From Marthasterias glacialis (Eukaryota > Echinodermata > Asteroidea > Forcipulatida > Asteriidae): a stretch of DNA of 64,000 nt. Both the position numbers and the translations under genes were made by a program. The stretch lies in the NCBI GenBank assembly GCA_911728455.2, contig OU452224.1:6390501-6454500 (forward strand), in the 5' to 3' direction. The notes below the pieces were generated by a model. It did not search any database, was not told where the DNA came from, and saw only the letters and a program-made list of their open reading frames with translations. Shown here in pieces: positions 34,967 through 47,407 of the stretch (position 1 is its first letter; every line of letters starts with the position of its first letter).

Positions 34967-37900
34967 AATCCCCTTAAGTGTGAGAAAACTAATTGATATC
35001 CTTATTTGGTAAATTTTATTGAAAAGTGCACTTCTCAAAGGGCCCATGAAGAAGTTTGTTGTCACGGAACATTTTTGTTGCTTAATATATGGTTTGAAAT
35101 TAACAAAACATAGTATTGACTATTTTGATGTGTCTGTTAGGCGTTAATACACTTTAATTGAGCCCCGAGAATGTTTGTGCCATTTGATTGCGCAATGATT
35201 CATGACGTAGGCTGTGGTAAAACATTTCAAAGACGGCTCTGGTGCCGAGTGGTCAACAATGCGTTGTATGTTATTGTCACACACATGGCCCTGGTCAGCT
35301 GTTCCACTGTCTACGTCACAGATTTTATGTTAATGAGGAAGGGTGGGCGGAGCACGGCAACCCCCTAATTTTAGAAATCGTTATTTCTACGATTAATACG
35401 CATCTAAAAAGATATACCATAATAGGCATACTTTATTTTTTTAACCAATAAAAAAATCATGGGACATTTAAACATTAAAAAATGGCCATGCTTTTCTGGA
35501 CAACTGATGGCACTGTTCCCGTGATGTCATTCCAGGGAGACATTGTGGTTTTCTGTTCAATGTTCATGAAATTGTGAACCCCCAAATTTGCTTATTGAAA
35601 ACATTTTGTGAGCAAAGTTTGCTCATTGGCTTACTGCCATGAGCTGGCACAACAACAGATCACTAATGAAAAGAACGTTTACGATGGTAAAATATCGTAC
35701 ATTCTGTCAACTTTTTTTTGTGCACAAACTAACAGTGACATTGAGGTTTCTGCCCGTGTAAATGTGCTCATGAATATGGAAATTCGCAACAGCATAAAAA
35801 CCAAAAAGGCACCAAAATACCCTTAAAATTGGCAAAATAAAAAAAAATGAAAAATAAGGTTAAATGGGACACAAAGGTGCATTTCCAAGAACTGCATTAA
35901 AAAAATCATACACCCTTTAAAAAGAAACAAAAGTATCTCCCGATTGTTCATGAAAGTACTTTAAACAGCCTAAACTGTAGGAATATAATCCCCGTAGTAA
36001 TATATGGTATACATATATACGAGGCCTTATCTGAATGTATATAACTGTAAATGGTTCATAATCAAATAAGTACAAATTTAAAAAAAAATGCTTATCCATG
36101 AAAATGGCACCTTAATGGTGTAGAGATTTGAGCAAGTTGCAAAACTATATAATATGTCCTTGAACTCAACTATCGAATTGTACCACATCAGCTGTTTAAT
36201 GAGATCACCCTCGTCCCCGGGAGGAAATAACAGGGAACGGGTCATGTGCAGGGGTGAAAAGTCACTTAAGGTCACACTTGGGGAGGTAAATAATCTAAGG
36301 ATATAATACCCCCAGACTGTGCAATAGAATTGGTAGATGTGTGTGTACATAAATCATATTGAAATCAAGTGCATATGACACGAGGCAAAGCCTATTAACA
36401 CTATCACCCTTCCAACTGATTGCTTTAAGGCTTAGTGTAGCATTGGTGTAGACACAGGTCCTTTCTCTGTGTCAAGTACAGCAGAGTGACCAGGACTTTT
36501 TCAATGGGGGGGGGGGGCACAGTGGTGGACATTGCTTTTCAGTGGGGGTGGGGGACAGGGACCATGTTTTTTTTATTGGGGGCACCTGGGGGCACTGAGA
36601 ATTTAAGGGGGGACACGTGCCCCAGCCCCCGTGGCTACACCCGCTAGTCAAGTAGGCCTATAACCAACTCAGCAAAAATGACCGAAGATGGCTACTTTAA
36701 AAACAAAAGTTAAAGTAGATGCAGATTTAAGAAAGCCACAACTTGCGCCCGTTTATAGTTTGTACGTTTTCCCAAACATAGCAGTTAGTTCAATCAAGAA
36801 TATTATTAGTTCATGCTTAGACTATGGTTAAGTAATTATGGGGGAAAAGGAGGAATGTTGCTTCGTGAAGGACGGGCCCAATCAAGATACTCTGCCAAAA
36901 CACAGCGTCAATTTTACCCCTTCCTTTAGCGATAAAGTAAGGCCTATCACACCGGATAAATAAGCAGCACTTTCTTCTCCTCCATGGAGGAGAAGAAACA
37001 GCCATGCTCTCTCGAGTGTTCAATTACTATCAGAACGCTATGTCTACTTGCAAAAGTTAATTGACTCGATTATTTATGGTGCCCTCATCATGGCGTTTAT
37101 TTTTTAAGCAATGCGAATGGTCCAAAATTAGAACCTGTGTCTCCTTTCGTAGACGAGATAAATAAAACAACAACGAATCCGCTAAATGCGCAGTTTCTCA
37201 GCAGAAAGGTTAACTGTATGTTCCAGATGGCTGCATCGATCCCATCTCAAATCTCTAATATTACACATTTGTTTATAATTACGTCTTCAGTGCAATGGAT
37301 GTGGGCTTAGCTTCGCACATAAATGTCTTTAATGATGGACCAGTATTCTATGCGTTGTGATTCCTATACCACACAATAATTAGCGATCATTAGCCAAATT
37401 CTGTGCATTCTTCGACACGGTAACCTTGACGATATGACCAGGTGACACCCTTTGAATGTCGCTGACCCTTCTTGTGATAACACACGCGGACATGAAGATG
37501 TTTATAGATGTTTAGGCCTAGTGTTCATGTAAAGTGCTTTAAAGGTGCTCCCATGTGGCGGTTTCCCCTTGAATATCTACACGCATATCAAATCATTATA
37601 TAAGCAGTCAGGTAACCATCGAGACGGCTGTAGCGTTAATAAGGCTGCCAAAATGGTATACGGCTCGTTAACTGCCACTCGATTAAGTATTTAAAGGCTG
37701 GGGAAAAAAATCTTACTTTTGCGCGATTTCACGTGAATGCACGCTATCCTTAAACCGATCTTAACATCTTCGTTTGCGCGATTCATTTGACAGACAGTGT
37801 ACAACACTACAATTGTGTTCACAGATGAGTCCTTTTTGCGTGTTTCCATCACTTGACAGCGCACTCCCACCACACGCGAGTACCGGTATATACGATCGAG

Positions 37901-39652
37901 TGACAGTGGTTATTATCGTCAAATACAATTTGTAGATCGTTTTCTCTCTAAACAAAAACTGCATGATTGATTTACTGACGTCATCATTATAATACTATTT
38001 ATATGTTATGGATGAATGGATAATGGACATCCACAAAATGAACACTTAACGTGCTGTGTCTGATCTTCGAACGAAAGGATCGACATGTTTTTCACAACTT
38101 TTTTCACCAGTTTGTTTTACAGGGGTTTTACATCCATGAAATAAATACAGTAGATTGAGAGTAGATTCAGTAAGCCCATGTAGTTAATTAAGCAAAATAT
38201 TGTCAACTGTGATGCCCGAAATTTGCCGACCATACAATATGTAAAGCAGTTAATGCAAGCTAAAGAGCGCCCTTTAATGTTGTTTTTACACCTCCACGGT
38301 CAGACCACGGGCTTCTTCACACACAATTATCTCGATATAGTTCATTGGTAAATTAACAGACTGGTGCTGGTGGAAATGCTGGTAGAACTGTGATTGAACT
38401 CTTACGTAATCCGCGTAACGAGCCTTCCCAACCAAGGTTATCATATGGCAACCATATTACTCATAACAACATAATAATAAGCACAATGGCCGATTTAGTA
38501 CAAAAAGGGCCTTAAAATTTGTTTTTCCGTATTCTAACTTTGATTTGGTTATACTTAGGTTTCTACTGGCACAATATTCAAAGTAATCAAAATGAGGCTG
38601 TAATGGTTTAAAATAGTCTGGTACTCTTAGTAAAAGAAGACTATGCAATCATGCAATCATGATTGCTAGTGTACACACAGAGCAAGGAGTACACAGGGAA
38701 CATGATGTTGATGAGAGAATTCTAAAGGGGGGAATCAAAACTTTCATCGTATCGCAAATCAACTTAAAAACCAAAACATCTTCAAAAATAGACCCTGAGG
38801 AAACCATTTTCTTCGCATTTTTTTTCAACTAAAGAAGCAAAACAGAACCCTAGACGAATAATAGTTCACTTATTTTTAGTTCTCTATTTTTAGGTGGGTT
38901 TTGTTTTTTCAAAGCAACGGTTCGTCTACCGACAGTCTCAGCATGAAATGATAACACCTGGAACTGCTATAATTGTCTTGGCCCCTTAGGTGTTTGCGCT
39001 ATATAGACTGAATGTACTATTGATAAATGCACAACCGCCATCAAAATGGGAAAATTACGTTTAACCTTGTGTACGGATGTAGGTTAAAACCCCGGCACGT
39101 GATCCAAGCAACCAATAACAGCACGTGTGGTGTTATCTTAAATTTACAAGTGGGCAAAAAAAAGCAAATTAACTGTACTTTTGAATTCTATTTGCGGTCA
39201 TAAGTGTTCACGAAATGCGGCACACACACAAATAATTTTAAAAGAGCGGCAAATATGACAAGAATTTTGCTCTCACATTTTAAAGACACAATTTACGCTG
39301 ACTGACAGCGAACGTACAAACCACTTCGTGATATCAAAACAATAATACTCTTCCTTCACTGAAAATTAATTTTAAATTCTCGCCCACCATGGTAACAAAC
39401 ATGCATCTCAACCTACTTGTTGAAGATGATGTGTCTGGCATTGTACCTTGAAGTACTACCTGTAATTCTTAAAGAGAGCAACCGACAAGTAGCATATTAT
39501 AGTTGTCAGGGGTGAATCCCTAATTGGGAAGGGGGGTGGGTAATTCAACCCAAAAGTGACACTTTGATTATATCTCTCTCCACCCCTCTCCCCCCTTACA
39601 TCTACCCCATTCAGGCTCCATCCTTAGTTGGGTAACGAGAGATTCACCAACC
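34967..39652. other. Non-coding stretch with several small items
   Basis: No exon. Items seen: a tRNA-like GGTGCCGAGTGGTC at about 35240 (possible SINE head); a G-rich hAT-like remnant at 36505-36655 (GGGGGCACCTGGGGGCACTG, GACACGTGCCCCAGCCCCC); a perfect palindrome at 36971-36998; a CRE octamer at 37976-37983; and a SINE tail TGTTTGCGCTATATAGAC at about 38990. Confidence 0.4.
36971..36998. repeat. Perfect 28-bp palindrome
   Basis: The sequence TTTCTTCTCCTCCATGGAGG and its continuation to 36998 is an exact 14+14 palindrome without spacer. The left half is nearly all pyrimidine and the right half nearly all purine. It lies outside any element I can delimit. Confidence 0.85.
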
Positions 39653-39947
39653 TATAGACAATGTAACCTGTGACATCACGTTTACAAAAGAGCCACAGCT
39701 CAATCGAAGAAAACTTAAAATCTTACAAATGGAGATTGCCCTGTCTGATTTTTATCATCTTTTGATGATGAAGAAAGGGGGGACGTCTCTTGATCAGCTG
39801 TTATTTTTATAACTCGTGAATTGAAGTGGAAATTATGACACAAAATGTAAAGTTCCCCATACGACCAGTGTAGTATCTCGCCTGCCAGAAAGGCCCTGGA
39901 ATGTAGAAGGTCACTCTTTTTGTAGCCAATGTTTACATGGTCTATAG
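39653..39947. mobile_element. CTATAGACAATGT inverted-repeat element, copy 2, in receptor intron 1
   Basis: It starts CTATAGACAATGTAACCTGT and ends GTTTACATGGTCTATAG, giving imperfect inverted ends of about 17 bp. It lies 54 bp beyond the splice donor of the receptor exon. Shared blocks with 240-465 are listed there. Confidence 0.65.
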
Positions 39948-39970
39948 TTCGGGCACTTACTGGACAGTTA

Positions 39971-41000
<1,030 letters not shown>

Positions 41001-41757
41001 GGGGCCCAGCGGGGTTGTGGGAGCTCACGCGATTACACCATGCTTGAATAATTAAGAGGAATATTTTTTTAAGGGGCTCGACCCCAACCACGCGACAGCG
41101 CACTTGAACGTATCTGCATTCCCACCATGCAAGGTCTCGCTCTACGTGGAGTGGTTCAGTTTGATTGACTTCAACACAAATCTCATCTATATCCAATGAA
41201 CAATAAAAAAAAGCTATGGATGACTGTCACACCGAACTCGGAATCTCCCACTGACTGTCCACGAAGACTTCCTAAAGCGACACTTTTACTTTCCAAGGGC
41301 CGCCGCTCGAAAAGGAAAAAGTGCATGACGATGACACGCATGCGCAATAATACTTCCTCACGACGCTCCCTCAGTAAAGACAATAATTAGCGTTGCTACG
41401 TGAAATCCGTCCTCCATGATGTTGCCAGGTGCATTATCTCAGCTACTAATTTATTTAAGTTTGTATGTACATTTCCCTTCTCGTGTAATTCCTGTCAGCG
41501 GCATTTTTTTTTTCATACAAGTTGTTGTTTCCCCGTGGACTATATTTATTTCATCCAGTCGCGCCGCATCCACGGTGATGGACAAACAGCGGGTATTTCC
41601 CGGTCGACAAGAAGACGCGTGGTGTGGTAGTTCTGGTTTCAGCAAATCCTCTCACATGAAACTCCTCACAAACTAAATGGAGGAGAGAAACAAAAATAAT
41701 GACATTTCAAAACTGAATTAACATCACGAGCAGAACAGTTGAGAAAATGACCGTTGT
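41001..41757. other. Upstream region of the receptor gene, no further exon
   Basis: The part 41.1-41.4 kb is richer in G/C than its surroundings and is a reasonable place for the minus-strand promoter. No TATA box can be assigned. No coding pattern was seen. Confidence 0.35.
41337..41346. promoter_or_regulatory. NRF1-like motif upstream of the receptor gene
   Basis: CGCATGCGCA is close to the palindromic NRF1 consensus. It lies about 600 bp upstream of the receptor start codon, in a locally GC-richer patch (about 41.2-41.4 kb). A role as a core promoter element of the minus-strand gene is inference from position only. Confidence 0.25.
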
Positions 41758-41958
41758 CTGGGCCCAATTTCATAAAGCCTGTGGGCACAAAAGCTTGCTG
41801 AGCACAGACAAACCTTGCTTAGCAGAAAGAGGTATATATCCAGCAAAACTTTCATGACTTTTGTATTGTTACAACAGGTGCCCCACTCATTGTGTGCTTA
41901 GCAAATAAATTTGATAAGCAGTATTTACTGCTTAACAGCTTTAGAAATTGGGCCTGCT
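41758..41958. mobile_element. GGGCCCAATTTCATAAAGC inverted-repeat element
   Basis: The ends are GGGCCCAATTTCATAAAGCC and GCTTTAGAAATTGGGCC. It shares its ends with the GGGCCCAATTTCAT family, but the interior differs (GCTTGCTGAGCACAG, TTGTATTGTTACAACAGG). Confidence 0.65.
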
Positions 41959-43702
41959 AAGCACAAACACTGCTGTACACGTATTTGATATAAGGAAACT
42001 AAATAGTGGTGAATCGGTCCAAACAGTGTAAATAACGATAACTGTGGTACCCCTTCCTGGCTATGCAACATTATTCGGTGGTAAACAAGTTGTTGTGCTA
42101 ACCAGCTTTAATGAAAAGTGGGCCCTGTTAGAATCAAAGTGTAGTTTTGATTGTGGTTAAAAAAAGAAGTCACTCCGTGCATGACGAAATACTCACCCAA
42201 GAGCCCAAGTGACGGATTCTTTGTCAAAGAAACTCCCATATACATAGTCGTCCTACGCCGGTAATGCATAACTCAAAATAAACCTCTTTTGTATATAGAA
42301 ACTGGTAGTTTCTGAAACAGTTATGTGATTAATAGCAATGTCACAACATACAACTTTAATAAAATGGCTTAGCATATGTGATATTGTTACCAAAAGCAGA
42401 CTTTTGGTGGGACTCTGTCGGTCACGGCATGCATTTGCACGTAGTTGCCATCAGCTCAGATGACGTAGTACCCACAATAGGTCACGTGATGACATGTAAA
42501 CATTGGTCGCGCAATCGGTCTATTAGTGTGTTATTACTGTTGCAGATGGTGAAGTTAAAACTTGTAGTATTATGCTATTCTAATTGGAAGGCTGAAGTCA
42601 ATTCGAAAACGCAGGATGAAAAAAGTACACGCTGTATAATCCAAATTGTCTTCAATGAAATGTCCGGTTTACGCTTTTTTTTGGGGGGGGGTTATTAATG
42701 TTCTCAGCAGCAATGTAACATTGTGTGTGGAGTACCTGGAACCACGGGCTACAATTTGTAATGACAAGCATCGCAAACTTTGCGTTCAGCCAGACCATAA
42801 AGAGACGTCACACATTGCGGGAGGGTGAAGACAAGGGATTCAGCAATGAAGAAGATTAGCATAAACTCACCAAATGAGGGCGTTATGCATGATTTACAAT
42901 GTATGGTCACGGTGGTGGTTATTGATTATTGGAGAGACCGGCAGATATAATTTTCCTGCATTAGTCCATGCATTGTATAAAAATACAAAGTTAAAATGGT
43001 TTGAACTCCCCCTCCTTATAACTTAAAATCATCAACGTCCAAAATTCCTAAATTGCGTGTTTTCATAAGATGATTATTCTGATTGATTTTGTAATTAAAA
43101 TCAAATAATGAAATGACATTACTCAACCGTGCTCAGGATATATGTAACCAAAGCAGCCCACGTTTGGCATTTAAGCCAGCCCGGGCAGCACCATGTCACT
43201 AAGAGCAACTCGAAACATCTTGTTAATTGATTTTAATGAAATTATAATGGACGTTTTTAATTGCTTGACGAAGCGCGGGATAATTGCATGGGGCTGGTTT
43301 TTTTTGTTGTTTTTTTTTGATGGAGAAAATGTTGCCGTCCAGCAGGAGAATTATTGACCGTTGGCCATTTGCTAAGATCTCTGTATTTGCAACAGAGGTT
43401 ATGATTGGCGACTCTGGTCGAACCGGCAAAGTGTTATACCATTGTTCCCTTCAAGCTCACTGGAAACAAATTGTAGTGTGGGCCTAAATACTTATGCAAT
43501 CAAACTAATTGTTTCTGAAGAACACAACCCGGAGAATGCTGATCTCCACCGGCGGTGCGCAGTCCTGTGCCCTGCTTTGGAAGCAACGTATCGATACCAC
43601 GTGACAAGTTAATGGCAAAATGGCGACTCCCATTGAGCATTGTCTACGTTTTGTTATTGGTCGATCTAATGAGACTTGTATCTGGATGGCATTTTTGCCA
43701 TA
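41959..43702. other. Non-coding stretch, nothing recognised
   Basis: Short frames only. There is a G9 run at about 42682 and a T-rich run at about 43300. No exon features. Confidence 0.3.
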
Positions 43703-43710
43703 CATACGTG

Positions 43711-43889
43711 CAGTGGCGTAACCAGACATTTTCTTTTGGGGGCGGGGGAAGAGACACAATTTAGGGGGGCTATCGAGGCATTCATTTTGTGCATTTTTTC
43801 GATCTCTTTCAGGGGCAAGGATTCTGAGCGTGGGGGGTTGTGCCCCACTGCCCCCCCCCCCCCCATCCCCACCCCCAGTTACGGCATTG
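43711..43889. mobile_element. hAT-like non-autonomous element with 8-bp target duplication
   Basis: 179 bp, from CAGTGGCGTAACCAG to CCCAGTTACGGCATTG (imperfect inverted ends), flanked by CATACGTG (43703-43710) and CATATGTG (43890-43897). The 8-bp duplication and CAG-type ends fit the hAT superfamily. The interior has G-rich and C-rich tracts (C17 near 43850). Remnants of the family lie at 6925, 36505, 53800 and 58500. Confidence 0.75.
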
Positions 43890-44037
43890 CATATGTGGCA
43901 TGTGATGTAATTTTGCCATACACTACCGTAAAAACACGGCATGATAAAATGGACCCGCGTCCATAAAACAGTCCCACAACTGAGTTGCACGTACAATCGG
44001 CTCGGCGCTTTCAAGGTTCTATTATGATGATAAAATG

Positions 44038-44160
44038 GCGTCCGGATGAAGTAACTTCGGCTAGATATGGCTAAAGCCGTTTGCTAATAACAACAACGTT
44101 GAATAGTGTGCCTTTTCAGCATTCTGGACATAGCCACAGCCGAAGCCGTCAATTTGGATT
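44038..44160. mobile_element. CGGCTACGGC-type inverted-repeat element
   Basis: GCGTCCGGATGAAGTAACTT and CGGCTAGATATGGC on the left face TAGCCACAGCCGAAGCCGTC and AATTTGGATTCG on the right. Confidence 0.55.
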
Positions 44161-45279
44161 CGTGCACCGAATGAGTACTTCTTGAATGTAAATCATAATC
44201 ATTACAAAACTGGTTTTGATCATACTAACCATTGTAATCAATCTTCACCAATAATTAATACGAACAATTTACAATTCAAGCCCGCCTGTTTACACGACGC
44301 CAGCTACCCCAAACTGAAGTCCACTCGTTAAACATGCATAAAGTGTTTCTGAACACTATGAACAAAGCTGTACACTTATTGTCTCAAATATCATAATTGA
44401 GGATGCAGACATCAAATATTGAATGGTAATGCATGCTGTGGAACTAACGTAACTATTTGAATATGTACAGGAACTGACCTATTATTTGTAAAGCTATAAA
44501 AACGTAGTTTGGTTCTACTCCTATTATATTTTGACAGCTCATTATGCATGTTGCACGCATGGCCTTATTCCAGCGCTTAATGTTATTACGGATACCGCAT
44601 TTTCGCCCCATATTATAGTATTATAGTGTGAATAATATTAATTTATGTAATTCTTGCACAAATTGCCTCAAGGCGTTGACACGTCTACGTCATGCTACCA
44701 GTGCAGTATAATTCCATTTGCAGACATTAACTTGTCATTATCCCGTAAATTGCGCTTGGTTTCGCCTGTCGATTAGTGAAGGAACAACGCGTTAGGGCAC
44801 AAAAGAACCAATGTGAAGTCCATCGGGGAAAAGGAACGACGGTGGGACTATGCGACGCGTTTTACGGCCGAGTTGAGCCAATCAAAGCCCCGGCTCGTGT
44901 CGGTGTCGGGGAAGTCTGTACACGGGGATTAAACCGCAGAGTGATGTGTCGCTTGCGTGGAATCGAAATCCAAAGGAGAAAAAAAAATAACATTGCATAA
45001 AGATGAAATTATATCGATCTTGCTGTGTGTACTCAAGTCGACTGTGATGAGATTTGGACAATAACATGACTGTTTTTAACATCAAGAAAAGTACAGTACC
45101 CTGGGTAAAGTGGCTAGCGCAGACTTGGTGAACTGATACTCCAAGTGTTAGGGTGTCAATGTGCATTGGTTTGAATTACATTGGTTTAAAATTAAAATTG
45201 AATTGGAACAATTAGGTTATGTGTGTACAGGCACACTGAGACAGGATATTGTTGGACTAAATGATTTCAGATCATCATA
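44161..45279. other. Non-coding stretch with a tRNA-Leu-like relic
   Basis: At 45101-45180 the words AGTGGCTAGCGCAGACTTGG, CTGATACTCCAAG and TTGGTTTGAATTACA follow the order of a tRNA-Leu A box, arm and B box, but many changes rule out a working gene. It is likely a SINE head or tRNA pseudogene. No exon was seen. Confidence 0.35.
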
Positions 45280-46180
45280 AGAGCATTACCGCGGTCAGGC
45301 CATTTTGTATCCTCCCATTTAAATGAATGATACCAAACCGAGGCTGGAAGTATTTTTTGAATGAGATTGCATATTAAGAGTACGGTAATAGCCGCGGGTG
45401 ACACTATACCAACGGGGTGCATGTTAATAACAAATATTTTAGACTGTGTTCCAGTCGGTCCTTACCTTGTTTTCCTCAAGTTGGGACGAGGCAAGCACAC
45501 ATTCCCTATTGCATGTCTTTTAATAGTGAACAGCACGGTTAATGAGGCCACGGATGTACCCTGTGTTCAGTATCAACAATATCAATTTACGGATTTTATT
45601 AATTATGATCAGTGTTTGATATATTCACCAGAAGTCATCGAATGAAACGTGCAGTTTGAATGGAGTAATGACAAGGTGAGCTGAACACACGACTTCTTTC
45701 ACCTGTCACTAGCCTGCGGTATCGACCCAACTCTCTCACACCCATGACAATAACTCATCAAGTGCCCATTCATAACTTCGCTTTGGAATCAATAACTGGT
45801 CTTTTAGTTCCTACCTACATTGTGCTGGTAATTGCCGGCCGAAGAGTGTCAAGCGATTGCACTTTTTGCAGGATCCATGTTATGAGGAATGCCCATGGCT
45901 ACAGGCAGGATTTTCCTAATGTGACTCCTGATAGTTCCCCATAAAAGTGATCAAGGGAATGGGTGCTTGCCTCGTCACAACTTGAGGAAAACAACCGACT
46001 GGAACGCGGTCTAAAATATTAATTAGTAACATGTACCCCGTTGAATAGTGTCACTCGCTTTTTGATCCATTACTATATCTTATAGCATGCAATCTTATTC
46101 AAAAAAAACCTTCCAGCCTCGGTTTGGTATCAATAGTTTAGATGGGATGATGCAAAATGGCCTTACCGCGATAATGCTCT
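45280..46180. mobile_element. 900-bp element with long terminal inverted repeats
   Basis: The left arm (45280-about 45500) and right arm (about 45960-46180) are inverse copies at roughly 80 percent by eye. Both carry AGAGCATTA, CGCGGT, GGCCATTTTG, ACCAAACCGAGGCTGGAAG, ATATTTTAGAC and GTTTTCCTCAAGTTG. The central 460 bp has no coding potential. The outer part of the arms is shared with the GACCTTTATCATG elements. Confidence 0.8.
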
Positions 46181-46232
46181 AATGATCATTATCTACCCTG
46201 TGCTATTTTCCCTTTTTCCTGGTGTGGATTGC

Positions 46233-46355
46233 ACAAAGCGCTAGGACTAGTCTTATCTCGAGTTAGGATAAGTAACTATCTAGTCCTAACTTATAGGACT
46301 TGTCATCAGTTAGGACTAGTCCTAAGTTAGGATTAGTTTTGTGAAATTCAGCCCA
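46233..46355. mobile_element. TTAGGACTAGTCCTAA hairpin element
   Basis: The inverted ends TGGATTGCACAAAGCGCTAG and TAGTTTTGTGAAATTCAGCC enclose repeated self-complementary words (GGACTAGTC, TTAGGACTAGTCCTAA). Confidence 0.7.
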
Positions 46356-47216
46356 CTGTTCTATGTTCCCTCTTTTGAAATACCGGTACGATTTATTTGT
46401 TGGACAAAATATTTCGGTTTGGGAAATTTCAAAGCATTGTCGACATTCGACCAACCTACGTAAATGCCCTTCGCGGTATCCACTCAGTAATTATTAATGA
46501 TGATATTTTGTGATATACATGAAGAATACAATTTGGGCCCAAATTCGCAATCATCGTCGACCAAGGATCCCTTCCGAGGGCATATTTAATAATTTATACA
46601 GTACCTCTATGAACGTCCTTAAACGGACTCATTGCCTTCGGATTGGGCGCATTTGGGCTATACAAAGCCCTCGTTATAATGAATAGTTGGAAAGCTATTT
46701 TAAAAGTAGAATATAATGATTCAAATAAATATCCCTTAAAAATGTTTTTTTTTTAACTTAGTGAAAGAACACGATCCGCCATTTTGTAGAACCAAATTTA
46801 GGATCCACAAAATGGCAGACCGTAATGCTTCAATGTAGAGTGTGGTTCCACTGGTTTTCTTTCCAGAGGCAAATGAATGATATTGTGTTATCACTACACA
46901 CTATTTACAACACACTGTAGGTGTTTTATTGCACAAACAACTCTTAAAAAGGATAAGGAGCAATTCCAAACAACACCAATTTAAGATATTTAAATGCATT
47001 GTTTCCCTTGAATGCCAACTACAAAATTGTACAAAACACACCGATGAGTATAAGGAATAATTGCACAAAGTGTATCTAGCTTTACCAATTCAATTAAGAT
47101 CCATGTGGTGTGTCAAGTTTTCGTCTGGTTTCCATCTCATTTTGCTCTTATTTTTTTTGTTTTTTTTTTAAGCAAGATACATGTTGTCCACTTTAACTCA
47201 ACAAAATTGGCCCACA
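46356..47216. other. Non-coding stretch, nothing recognised
   Basis: AT-rich with CCGCCATTTTG/CAAAATGGCAG words facing each other at about 46780-46820. No exon. Confidence 0.3.
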
Positions 47217-47407
47217 GGGTCCATATTCATAGCGCATGCTTAAGCACAAACAGTTGCTAAGCACAACAAAAGTTATGCTTACCAGAAAAAGGTTACCGGC
47301 CTAAATGCCATGTCACATGTACAATCAGTGACTGGTATCCTGCTTAGTTTTGTTAAGCAGGAAATCGTTCAGCATTATTTTCTGTTAAGCTTTATGCAAT
47401 TGGACCT
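47217..47407 (-). mobile_element. GGGCCCAATTTCAT-family short element, inverted
   Basis: GGGTCCATATTCATAGCGCA starts the copy, and TTAAGCTTTATGCAATTGGACC ends it. ATGCTTACCAGAAAAAGGTT and ATGCCATGTCACATGTAC are the reverse complement of the core. Confidence 0.7.

Noticed and set aside
43505-44014. 169-codon open frame on the minus strand
   Set aside because: Its Gly- and Pro-rich middle is the translated G/C-run of the hAT-like element at 43711-43889.
44776-45000. 74-codon open frame with basic residues
   Set aside because: No homology recognised, no splice sites bounding it, and length within chance expectation.
45101-45180. tRNA-Leu gene
   Set aside because: Only the order of boxes is left, and stems and B box are degraded.
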